From an uncultured Atopobiaceae bacterium (GTDB lineage: Bacteria; Actinomycetota; Coriobacteriia; Coriobacteriales; Atopobiaceae), in the NCBI GenBank assembly GCA_905235165.1, contig CAJOKK010000031.1:1-11553 (forward strand): 11,553 nucleotides of DNA, written 5' to 3'. This document shows positions 5,992-11,553 of this stretch, in pieces (the stretch's first letter is position 1; each line of letters opens with the position of its first letter). The translations under genes were made by a program, and so were the position numbers. The notes below the pieces were generated by a model, which saw nothing but the letters and a program-made list of their open reading frames with translations, made no database searches and had not been told where the DNA came from.

Positions 5992-6026
5992 GCAAATTCC
6001 TGACAAGGCGCCTGCCCGGAATTTGC
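5992..6026. repeat. Inverted repeat between the two TGTNACA elements
   Basis: GCAAATTCC (5992-6000) and GGAATTTGC (6018-6026) are a perfect 9-bp inverted repeat with a 17-nt loop that holds the palindrome AGGCGCCT (6006-6013). It could form a hairpin in RNA from either strand. No T-run follows. Confidence 0.6.
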
Positions 6027-6041
6027 TCGATCGAAACCCAG

Positions 6042-6090
6042 CCATTTTGTGACAAAACAGCGCCCGAAATGTCACAAATTGGTTGAGGGG
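6042..6090. repeat. TGTNACA element, copy 2
   Basis: Same order as copy 1: CCATTTTGTGACAAAA (6042-6057), 8 variable bases CAGCGCCC, GAAATGTCAC, AAATTGGTTG, then GGGG. The outer arms CCATTTTGTGACA (6042-6054) and TGTCACAAATTGG (6070-6082) are inverted repeats with one mismatch in 13 and 15 nt between them. Its right arm overlaps the 3' end of the cobC-type gene and supplies that gene's TGA stop (6072-6074). Confidence 0.85.
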
Positions 6091-6680
6091 AAGCGGCTCA
6101 TTCGTGCGACACGAGAGCGCGCTCCTTCCCAGAGCAGGTCGCATGCGTACGCTTCGCAACAGCCGAGCTGCCACTCGAAGTAGCCGTCTTCTTGCGAGAG
6201 GTCTGAGGCGAGCACGCTCAACGCAGCCATAACGGTGCCACCATGGGCTAGCACGACAACATCCTGCTCCCCTGCCTCGCGCGCCGATGCGAGCACGTGT
6301 TCAAGAGCGGAAACCGTACGAGCCACAAAGGCCTCTCGGTCTTCTCCACCAGGGCAGCGTCCCGTACACCAACCATCCACCCACTGCCGGTAGTCCGCGT
6401 CATCTTGCAGGTCTGCGGCAGACTTCCCCTCAAAGGCACCAAAGTCCATCTCCTCAAGGCCCGCAACCACAAGCTGCACGGCGTCGGGAAGGCAGAGCTC
6501 CGCCGTCTGGCGCGCTCGCAGAAGCGGGCTCACGTACACACGCTTAACCTGCGGCAAAAACCCGACCGCCGCTGCCTGAGCACGACCCTCATCGCTCAGC
6601 GCCTCATCGCTCGATCGACCCACATAGGCATGGCGCGCGTTGCCCTTCGTCGAACCGTGGCGCACCAACCACAGCCTCAT
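6072..6680 (-). CDS. cobC: Histidine-phosphatase family protein, probable alpha-ribazole phosphatase, 202 aa
   Basis: A phosphoglycerate-mutase-like phosphatase. Visible catalytic features: LVRHGST with phospho-accepting His8, SPLLRARQTAELC (51-63) with the conserved Arg, EEMDFGAFEGK with an acidic pair near 76-77, and VVVLAHGGTV with the second catalytic His146. These match CobC, which removes the 5' phosphate from alpha-ribazole phosphate or from cobalamin-5'-phosphate. Generic members of this family look similar, so the specific role rests on the operon: its ATG overlaps the cobT stop by 4 nt (ATGA). Length is normal (~200). The last codons, ACC AAT TTG TGA, lie inside the TGTNACA repeat, so the C-terminus was probably set when the repeat arrived. 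No minus-strand intrinsic terminator with a T-run is visible downstream. Confidence 0.88.
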   Translation of the reverse strand: MRLWLVRHGSTKGNARHAYVGRSSDEALSDEGRAQAAAVGFLPQVKRVYVSPLLRARQTAELCLPDAVQLVVAGLEEMDFGAFEGKSAADLQDDADYRQWVDGWCTGRCPGGEDREAFVARTVSALEHVLASAREAGEQDVVVLAHGGTVMAALSVLASDLSQEDGYFEWQLGCCEAYACDLLWEGARSRVARMSRFPSTNL

Positions 6681-7762
6681 GAAGGCCTCACCTCATAGGG
6701 CTCCATTCCGTATTCCGAGAAGGACAGTCCCTGCCCGTAAAGGCTCAGCGCCATGTCGAGCAAGGGAATCAGGCAGGCCGCACCCGTACCTTCCCCAAGG
6801 CGAAGGCCCGCGTCAATCGGCGCCTGCAGGCCCATGAGGTCAAGCAGAAGACGAGCCGCCGGCTCTGCCGAGACGTGCGACGCGAGCACAGCCGAGATGC
6901 ATCCCGGTTGCAGCCGATAAGCGCAGTAGGCGGCCAGGGTTGAGATAAGCCCGTCGGCCACCACCGGCACACGATAGGCCGCCCCTCCAAGCACCATGCC
7001 GCACATGCCCGCAATGTCGAAGCCACCAACCTTGCTCAGCACGTCAAGCACGTCATCCGGATCGGGCTCGTTCACCCTCAGCGCACGCTCGATAGCCTGC
7101 CGCTTGCGCACCAGCCCCTCGTCGGACAGGCCAGCCCCGCGGCCAACCAGCTCGGCCGGGTCTTTATGGAGAAGAACCGAGACCATGGCCGTGGTCGTCG
7201 TGGTGTTGCCGATGCCCATCTCCCCCGTTGCCAAGAGGCCATACCCTTGGGCCTTAAGCTCCCGCACCAGCGAGGCGCCCTGGCAGATGGCCTGGGCCGC
7301 CTGCTCGCGCGTCATCGCGGGACCTTGCGCGATATTGTGGGTGCCATCGGCAATGTGGCAGTCGATAAGCCCCTCCACCTGCGGCACCTGTGCCATGCCG
7401 ATGTCGACGGCCAGGCAGTCGATGCCAACCGGCGCGCACATGCTGCAGACAGAGGAGTTGCCCCGCGCAATCTTCTCGGCAACCAGCGTGGTTATCTCCT
7501 GGCCGCACTGGGAAACCCCCTCGGCAACCACTCCGTTGTCGGCACAGAAGACCACGACGCAGCGTCGGGAGATATCGATGTCCGCAGAGCCCGTGAGCGC
7601 CGCCATCTGCACGACGTAGTCTTCAAGCAGGCCAAGCGAGCCGATGGGTTTGGCGACGGCATTCCAGCGATCACGCGCCAGCTGAGCCGCCTCATCGCTC
7701 AAGGCACAGGGCTCAAGCCTTCGCAACTCCCGCTCAAAGGGGCCCGGAAGCGTTGCTATCAA
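6677..7762 (-). CDS. cobT: Nicotinate-nucleotide:dimethylbenzimidazole phosphoribosyltransferase, 361 aa
   Basis: CobT makes alpha-ribazole-5'-phosphate from a benzimidazole base and nicotinate mononucleotide, activating the lower ligand. Family blocks in order: KPIGSLGLLEDYVVQMAALT (38-57), VVFCADNGVVAEGVS (70-84), IARGNSSVCSMC (98-109), LLATGEMGIGNTTTTTAM (176-193), VGRGAGLSDEGLVRKR (206-221), and LRLGEGTGAACLIPLLDMAL with the catalytic Glu at 324 (Glu317 in Salmonella CobT). Length is normal (~355). The start is a TTG at 7762-7760, overlapping the cbiC stop as TTGA; no ATG lies nearby downstream, and GGAGG sits 8 nt before the TTG. The cobC start overlaps its stop. Presence of cobT suggests a benzimidazole-type lower ligand, but the base cannot be read from the sequence. 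Confidence 0.96.
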   Translation of the reverse strand: MIATLPGPFERELRRLEPCALSDEAAQLARDRWNAVAKPIGSLGLLEDYVVQMAALTGSADIDISRRCVVVFCADNGVVAEGVSQCGQEITTLVAEKIARGNSSVCSMCAPVGIDCLAVDIGMAQVPQVEGLIDCHIADGTHNIAQGPAMTREQAAQAICQGASLVRELKAQGYGLLATGEMGIGNTTTTTAMVSVLLHKDPAELVGRGAGLSDEGLVRKRQAIERALRVNEPDPDDVLDVLSKVGGFDIAGMCGMVLGGAAYRVPVVADGLISTLAAYCAYRLQPGCISAVLASHVSAEPAARLLLDLMGLQAPIDAGLRLGEGTGAACLIPLLDMALSLYGQGLSFSEYGMEPYEVRPS

Positions 7763-8418
7763 CGAGCTTCCCTCCGTCCACCCGAGGCCTGGTACAGCAG
7801 GGCGTTGACGATAGCCGCCGCAACCGTTGAGCCTCCCTTGCGTCCGCGCGATACGATGGACTCCACCGGAGCCGCAATCGCAAGCTCCTTGGACTCAACC
7901 ACGTTCACAAAGCCAACCGGCACGCCGATGACAAGCGCGGGGGCGGCTATGACGTCATGCTCGATCATACGGATAAGGCGCACCAGGGCCGTTGGGGCAT
8001 TGCCGATGGCAAAGACCAGCGGGCCGCTGAGCGAGGTCGCACGCTCCATGGCCACCGCCGAGCGCGTCACGTCGCGGTCGCGCGCCTCGGCAGCCACGTC
8101 AGGGTCGGCGATGAAGCAGCGCACCTCTCCCCCAAAGCTCTCCAGCACCCGCTTGTTGATGCCTGCGGCAACCATCGTGGTGTCGCACACCACCGTGGCC
8201 CCCTTCTGCAGGGCCGCGATGCCCGCCTCGATGGCATGGTCGGTGAAGCTCATCAGGGTCGCATAATCAAAGTCAGCCGTGGCGTGGATAACACGCTTCA
8301 CCACCAGCTCCTCGGTGGGGTTGAAGTTGTGCTCACCCAGCTCCTCGCTGATGATCTCAAAGCTCTTCTTCTCAATCTCAACCGGACTCACGTAGCTCAG
8401 GCCGTCCATCGCGCTCAT
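7759..8418 (-). CDS. cbiC: (Cobalt-)precorrin-8 methylmutase, 219 aa
   Basis: This enzyme moves the methyl group from C-11 to C-12 of (cobalt-)precorrin-8, giving (hydrogeno/cob)yrinic acid. Conserved features: SPVEIEKKSFEII (11-23); VIHATADFDYA with the catalytic His45; GNAPTAL; PVGFVNVVESKE; and the C-terminal GRKGGSTVAAAIVNALL. Length is normal (~210). The ATG overlaps the cobQ stop by 4 nt, with GAGGAGG a few nt before it; Met4 is an alternative start. The stop overlaps the TTG start of cobT. CobH (aerobic) and CbiC (anaerobic) are the same fold. I use the cbiC symbol because the organism class is mostly anaerobic; this is inference. Confidence 0.95.
   Translation of the reverse strand: MSAMDGLSYVSPVEIEKKSFEIISEELGEHNFNPTEELVVKRVIHATADFDYATLMSFTDHAIEAGIAALQKGATVVCDTTMVAAGINKRVLESFGGEVRCFIADPDVAAEARDRDVTRSAVAMERATSLSGPLVFAIGNAPTALVRLIRMIEHDVIAAPALVIGVPVGFVNVVESKELAIAAPVESIVSRGRKGGSTVAAAIVNALLYQASGGRREAR
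7771..7775 (-). promoter_or_regulatory. Ribosome binding site deciding the TTG start of cobT
   Basis: GGAGG on the minus strand ends 8 nt before TTG 7762-7760. No nearby ATG competes, so TTG is the likely initiator. Confidence 0.65.
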
Positions 8419-9917
8419 GGGCCCTCCTCAATGATGCGTCGCACGAGCCCCATGTCGAGGTTCGCACGAATGCCGTCTGCAAGGACATCATAATTGCGCT
8501 GGCGATAGGCCTCCATGTCGAGTGCCCTCAACGATGCAGGATTAAGCCCCTTGCGGACGAGAAGGGCCGAGACAAGCGCCTGGCACGCCTCCTCGCGATC
8601 AAACAGCCCGTGCAGGTAACAGCCGTACACAGTGCCCTGTTGGCAGCCGTCATCGCTGCGCTCGTCTGTGGGCGTCCCCAAGGAAAGCAGGGCCGGGCCC
8701 TGAACCTGGCTGCGCCCCATATGGATCTCGTAGCCACTCACAGGCTTGCCCGACAGCGGGGCAAGAGGGCCAAGCAGCTCTTTGAAGGCACCCTCAGTGC
8801 GCACCGTGCGCTTCTCGCGGCTAAACTCGGTGCGCATGGGGAGAAGACCCAGCCCCTCCATGCGGCCACCGCCCTCCATACCGAGCGGGTCGCTCAGCTC
8901 AAGGCCCAGCATCTGGTAGCCACCGCAGATGCCGAGCACGACCGCACCCGAGTCCGCCGCTCGGCAGATGGCCGTGGCAAGGCCGCTTTCGCGCAGCCAG
9001 GCAAGGTCGGCCATCGTGGCCTTGGTTCCCGGGAGAATGAGAAGGTCAGGCATTCCCAGCTCGCTGACTGTGCTCACATAGCGAAGGCCGACGCCCTCAG
9101 CCGCCTCGAGCGGGGCGAAGTCCGTGAAGTTCGAGATCTTGGGCAGGCGCACCACGGCCACGTCGAGAAGACCTGCCGCCTCGCGACGCGTCAGGCGCTC
9201 GGAGAGGCTATCCTCGTCGTCCAGGTCCACGTCCAAGTAGGGCAGGACCCCCGCCACGGGAACGCCCGTCTTCTCCTGCAAGATCTTGACCCCCTCGTCA
9301 AAGAGGGTCACGTCGCCTCGGAACTTGTTGACGACGGTCGCCTTCACCAGGGCACGCTCGTCTGCATCGAGCAGCTCCATGGTACCGACTAGCTGGGCAA
9401 AGACCCCGCCACGGTCGATGTCGCCCACGAGCAGGACCGGTGCCTGGGCAAGCTTGGCCATGCCCATGTTCACAAGGTCGTCGCGCTTGAGGTTGAGCTC
9501 GACGGGACTTCCCGCACCCTCGATCACGATAACGTCGAAGTTGGAGGCCAGCTCGTTATAGGCACGCGCAACCTCCTCTCTCAGCGTGGGCCGGTAGCGG
9601 AAGTACTCGCGCGCCGACATGGTGGCACGGGCCTTGCCGCCCACGATGACCTGACTCCCCGTGTCAGTCGTGGGCTTGAGCAGAATCGGGTTCATGAGGG
9701 CGGAGGGCTCGATGCCGGCCGCCTGGGCCTGCATGGCCTGGGCACGCCCAATCTCGAGACCGTCAACCGTGATTGCCGAGTTCAGCGCCATGTTCTGTGA
9801 CTTGAAGGGCGCCACCCGCAGGCCGTCTTGCGCGAGCACGCGACAAAGGCCCGCCACGAGCAGGCTCTTGCCCGCGCCCGACATGGTGCCCTGCACCATG
9901 ATGGCACGCGCGCTCAT
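8415..9917 (-). CDS. cobQ: Cobyric acid synthase (glutamine-hydrolysing), 500 aa
   Basis: CobQ/CbiP amidates four side chains of adenosylcobyrinic a,c-diamide to give adenosylcobyric acid, using ATP and glutamine. N-terminal synthetase domain: IMVQGTMSGAGKSLLVAGLC (6-25) with the P-loop, PFKSQNMALNS, GRAQAMQAQAAG, and GDIDRGGVFAQL. LLILPGTKATMADLAWLRES separates this from the amidotransferase domain, which has the nucleophile Cys331 in GICGGYQMLG and His436 in YGCYLHGLFD. The frame is open to 9989, but I start at the ATG at 9917: it overlaps the cobD stop by 4 nt, GGAGG lies 7 nt upstream, and the family N-terminus begins here. Length is typical (~490-510). CobB/CbiA is excluded by the motif details and size. 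Confidence 0.97.
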   Translation of the reverse strand: MSARAIMVQGTMSGAGKSLLVAGLCRVLAQDGLRVAPFKSQNMALNSAITVDGLEIGRAQAMQAQAAGIEPSALMNPILLKPTTDTGSQVIVGGKARATMSAREYFRYRPTLREEVARAYNELASNFDVIVIEGAGSPVELNLKRDDLVNMGMAKLAQAPVLLVGDIDRGGVFAQLVGTMELLDADERALVKATVVNKFRGDVTLFDEGVKILQEKTGVPVAGVLPYLDVDLDDEDSLSERLTRREAAGLLDVAVVRLPKISNFTDFAPLEAAEGVGLRYVSTVSELGMPDLLILPGTKATMADLAWLRESGLATAICRAADSGAVVLGICGGYQMLGLELSDPLGMEGGGRMEGLGLLPMRTEFSREKRTVRTEGAFKELLGPLAPLSGKPVSGYEIHMGRSQVQGPALLSLGTPTDERSDDGCQQGTVYGCYLHGLFDREEACQALVSALLVRKGLNPASLRALDMEAYRQRNYDVLADGIRANLDMGLVRRIIEEGP

Positions 9918-10966
9918 TCCAGCACCTCCCCAAGCGCCGTAAGGAGCGCATCGTTTTCCTCGGGCATGCGCACCGCCACGCGATACCACTGCGGACCAAG
10001 ACCCCGGAAGTTGTCGCAGCGCCGCACGAGCACTCCCCTTCCTGCAAGCGGCTCAAAGAGACCGGTCGGACCCGAGAAGAGCAGGTAGTTGGTATCGGAG
10101 GGAACGACCCGAAGGCCCAGGGTCTCAAAACTCGCAGACAGCCTCGCGCGCTCAGAGGCGATAAGGGCGCGGGCACGCTCTAGGTAGTCGGTCGTGTCGG
10201 TCAGGCTCGTCACGCCCGCGAGCTGGGCCGGACCGCTCACGGCCCAAGGCTGGCCCACGCGAATGAGCTGCTGGATGAGGTCGGTATCGGACGCGAGGGC
10301 GTAGCCCAGCCGCAGGCCCGCGAGGGAATGCGACTTGGTCAGCGCCTTGACGATGATAAGCCTCTCGGCCTGGCCGATCAGCTCGTTCGAGCGCTTGCAC
10401 GGATTCGCAAGCTCGATGAAGCACTCGTCGAGCACGACCCAGCTATCGGTATCTTTCGCACGGCTCAGCAGCTCGTTGATGAGCGAACGATCGACGCAGC
10501 GACCGGTCGGGTTGTTGGGATTGGCGAGAAAGACCAGGTCGATCTTCTCGTCAAGCGCCTCGAGCAGACGCTCGTCCACGAGGAAGCCATCGCCCTGCGA
10601 AAGGTCATGGTAGACGACCTCGCAGGACAGCTGCTCCAGCGCCTGCTCGTAGCCCGAATAGCACGGGGACAGAAGCAGGGCACGGTGCGGACGGAGCACC
10701 TGGCAGATGCGGGCAATCGCGTCGGTGGCACCGGCACAGCAGACGACCTGCGAGGCATCGACCTCCTCCGCCCGCGCGATCGCCTCCGTAAGCTGTCGGC
10801 AGGCTGGATCGGGATAGCGAGAGAAGTGGTCAACGTTGTCGCGAAGCGCCTGAATCACGCTCGCCGGCATGCCGAGCGGATTCAGGCTGGCGGAGAAATC
10901 GAGGGCGCCAGGATAGCGGTGCGTATCCCCACCATGTATCCCCACCATGCTCAAAACGCTCCACAA
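9914..10966 (-). CDS. cobD: Threonine-phosphate decarboxylase (PLP-dependent), 350 aa
   Basis: CobD makes (R)-1-amino-2-propanol O-2-phosphate, the linker of the nucleotide loop, from L-threonine phosphate. It belongs to the histidinol-phosphate aminotransferase fold. Features: HGGDTHRYPGALDFSASLNP (11-30), the CobD-type opening; CCAGATDAIA; FLANPNNPTGR (146-156); WVVLDECFIEL (176-186); the PLP lysine Lys211 in KALTKSHSLAGLRLGYAL; and WYRVAVRMPEEND (327-339). The opening and the cobalamin context separate it from HisC. The start is taken as TTG at 10966, directly after the cbiB stop, with GGAGG 6 nt upstream; an ATG 18 nt further in (10948) is possible but has a poorer SD. The stop overlaps the cobQ start by 4 nt. 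No threonine kinase (PduX-type) gene is visible in the window. Confidence 0.93.
   Translation of the reverse strand: MWSVLSMVGIHGGDTHRYPGALDFSASLNPLGMPASVIQALRDNVDHFSRYPDPACRQLTEAIARAEEVDASQVVCCAGATDAIARICQVLRPHRALLLSPCYSGYEQALEQLSCEVVYHDLSQGDGFLVDERLLEALDEKIDLVFLANPNNPTGRCVDRSLINELLSRAKDTDSWVVLDECFIELANPCKRSNELIGQAERLIIVKALTKSHSLAGLRLGYALASDTDLIQQLIRVGQPWAVSGPAQLAGVTSLTDTTDYLERARALIASERARLSASFETLGLRVVPSDTNYLLFSGPTGLFEPLAGRGVLVRRCDNFRGLGPQWYRVAVRMPEENDALLTALGEVLE
9925..9929 (-). promoter_or_regulatory. Ribosome binding site deciding the cobQ start
   Basis: GGAGG on the minus strand, 7 nt before the ATG at 9917, inside the end of cobD. It rules in favour of the 500-residue product over a 524-residue extension. 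Confidence 0.65.
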
Positions 10967-11553
10967 CTAACACCTCCCCAGAAAGGTCGCACAGATACCG
11001 ATGCCCGCCAACGCCAGCAACAGCGCCGCGAGCGAAGTCGCCACAAGCAGGCGGTTGGCACGCAGGATGTCCGCAGGTTCGATTGCGCGCGTATCGTCGC
11101 CAATCCAAGGCTTGTTGACCAGGGACCCGAAGTAGCTCGTGGGACCCGCCAGCCTCACGCCGAGCGCACCCGCGCAGGCCGCCTCGGGCCAGGCGGAATT
11201 GGGCGAGGCGTGCTTTGCGTGGTCACGCACCATGATATGCCAGGCGCCGCGACCGTTCAGGCCCAGGAGCGGGGCCACGAGGCACATGAGCGCTCCGGTC
11301 AGCCGGGCCGGAATCCAATTGCAGAGGTCATCGAGGCGAGCCGCCGCCGTTCCGAGGTAGCGATAGTTGTCGTTCTTGTAACCCACCATCGAGTCCATGG
11401 TGTTGCAGACCTTGTAGAAGACGGCTCCCAGCGTGCCGAAGGCGGCCATGAAGAGCAGGGGTGCCACGAAGCCGTCCGAGGCGTTCTCGGCCACGGTCTC
11501 GACGGCGGCGCGCTTGGACGAGGGGTCGGCGCTGGTTCGAATCCAGCATCGCC
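10967..11553 (-). CDS. cbiB: Adenosylcobinamide-phosphate synthase (partial, C-terminal part)
   Basis: CbiB is an integral membrane enzyme attaching aminopropanol (phosphate) to adenosylcobyric acid. Conserved stretches: VETVAENASDGFVAPLLF, YKVCNTMDSMVGYKNDNYRY, ARLDDLCNWIPARLT, HASPNSAWPEAACAGALGVR and FGSLVNKPWIGD, followed by a C-terminal membrane helix ending in FLGRC. The frame is open to the right edge, so the N-terminus is missing. The last ~10 codons before the edge read RCWIRTSADP, where family members have an R-D-T-S type motif. This stretch coincides with a perfect tRNA T-arm sequence, so the true protein may diverge from the read near 11530. The stop TAG directly abuts the TTG start of cobD, and the cobD SD lies inside this gene's last codons. 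Confidence 0.92.
   Translation of the reverse strand, partial: RCWIRTSADPSSKRAAVETVAENASDGFVAPLLFMAAFGTLGAVFYKVCNTMDSMVGYKNDNYRYLGTAAARLDDLCNWIPARLTGALMCLVAPLLGLNGRGAWHIMVRDHAKHASPNSAWPEAACAGALGVRLAGPTSYFGSLVNKPWIGDDTRAIEPADILRANRLLVATSLAALLLALAGIGICATFLGRC
10973..10977 (-). promoter_or_regulatory. Ribosome binding site deciding the TTG start of cobD
   Basis: GGAGG on the minus strand, 6 nt before TTG 10966-10964, within the last codons of cbiB. It makes the TTG a better start than the ATG at 10948. Confidence 0.6.
11531..11553 (+). other. tRNA T-arm-like sequence at the right edge (possible tRNA 3' end or remnant)
   Basis: GCTGG-TTCGAAT-CCAGC at 11531-11547 is a perfect 5-bp stem with a 7-nt TTCGAAT loop, exactly the tRNA T-arm with a full B-box. 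It is followed by ATCGCC, where 6 nt of an acceptor strand would lie. No matching 5' acceptor strand, D-arm or anticodon arm is found in the ~70 bases to the left, which instead encode well-conserved CbiB. A full tRNA is therefore not supported. Alternatives are a remnant or att-type core, a contig-end chimera, or chance. Confidence 0.35.

Noticed and set aside
5938..6082. CRP-type operators (TGTGA-N6-TCACA)
   Set aside because: The TGTGA and TCACA half-sites are not at 6-nt spacing, and the location is between convergent gene ends, not in a promoter.
5938..6090. A short CRISPR array
   Set aside because: Only two copies; the spacing is 104 nt from copy to copy with internal inverted arms and a variable core inside the unit. 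No leader and no cas genes.
7166..8266. A 366-codon plus-strand frame opposite cobT and cbiC
   Set aside because: Both genes on the other strand have complete catalytic motifs; the plus-strand product is a low-information mirror frame.
8610..9392. A 260-codon plus-strand frame opposite cobQ
   Set aside because: cobQ is unambiguous across this span, and the opposite frame has no family features.
9918..9989. N-terminal extension of CobQ to 524 residues
   Set aside because: The extra residues overlap cobD coding sequence and precede the conserved family N-terminus; the ATG at 9917 has a strong SD.
11328..11549. A minus-strand frame reading MLDSNQRRP... at the right end
   Set aside because: It is out of frame with conserved CbiB, and this type of N-terminus is a well-known artefact of reading a tRNA T-arm in antisense.

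Overview
The window looks like chromosomal DNA from a GC-rich actinobacterium. The sequence style and gene set best fit class Coriobacteriia (Olsenella/Collinsella/Atopobium-like). That assignment rests on protein character, tight 4-nt gene overlaps and strong Shine-Dalgarno (SD) sites, not on any marker gene. Coding density is very high. Both ends of the window cut through genes.

Layout. (1) Positions 1-3097, minus strand: a MarR-type repressor gene, then two ABC-exporter half-transporter genes. The first half-transporter has a degenerate ATPase site; the second runs off the left edge. This is a drug/lipid-type heterodimeric exporter with its own regulator. (2) 3098-3187: a short AT-rich divergent control region holding an 11-bp palindrome. 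(3) 3188-5869, plus strand: a five-gene coupled operon encoding a small Cys-rich metal-binding-type protein, CobU, CobS, a second shortened CobU-like protein, and a secreted/membrane-anchored NEAT-like protein with a long Lys/Gln/Arg tail. It ends in a strong intrinsic terminator at 5874-5911. (4) 5912-6071: a convergent intergenic region with two copies of a ~50-bp element rich in TGTNACA boxes and a further inverted repeat between them. (5) 6072-11553, minus strand: a second cobalamin operon read from the right edge as cbiB (partial) - cobD - cobQ - cbiC - cobT - cobC. All its later junctions are 4-nt overlaps or immediate abutments.

Together the two convergent operons encode most of the late cobalamin pathway. 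CbiC rearranges (cobalt-)precorrin-8 to (hydrogeno/cob)yrinate. CobQ amidates adenosylcobyrinate diamide to cobyric acid. CobD makes aminopropanol phosphate and CbiB attaches it. CobU activates cobinamide with GDP. CobT makes alpha-ribazole phosphate, CobS joins the two halves, and CobC removes the phosphate. The a,c-diamide synthase, the adenosyltransferase and most early corrin-ring enzymes are not in the window.

The most unusual points are: a pair of CobU-type proteins that each lack what the other keeps; a NEAT-like anchored protein with a basic tail translationally coupled to the cobalamin genes; the duplicated TGTNACA element, which supplies the stop codon of cobC; and a perfect tRNA T-arm sequence inside the cbiB frame at the extreme right edge.
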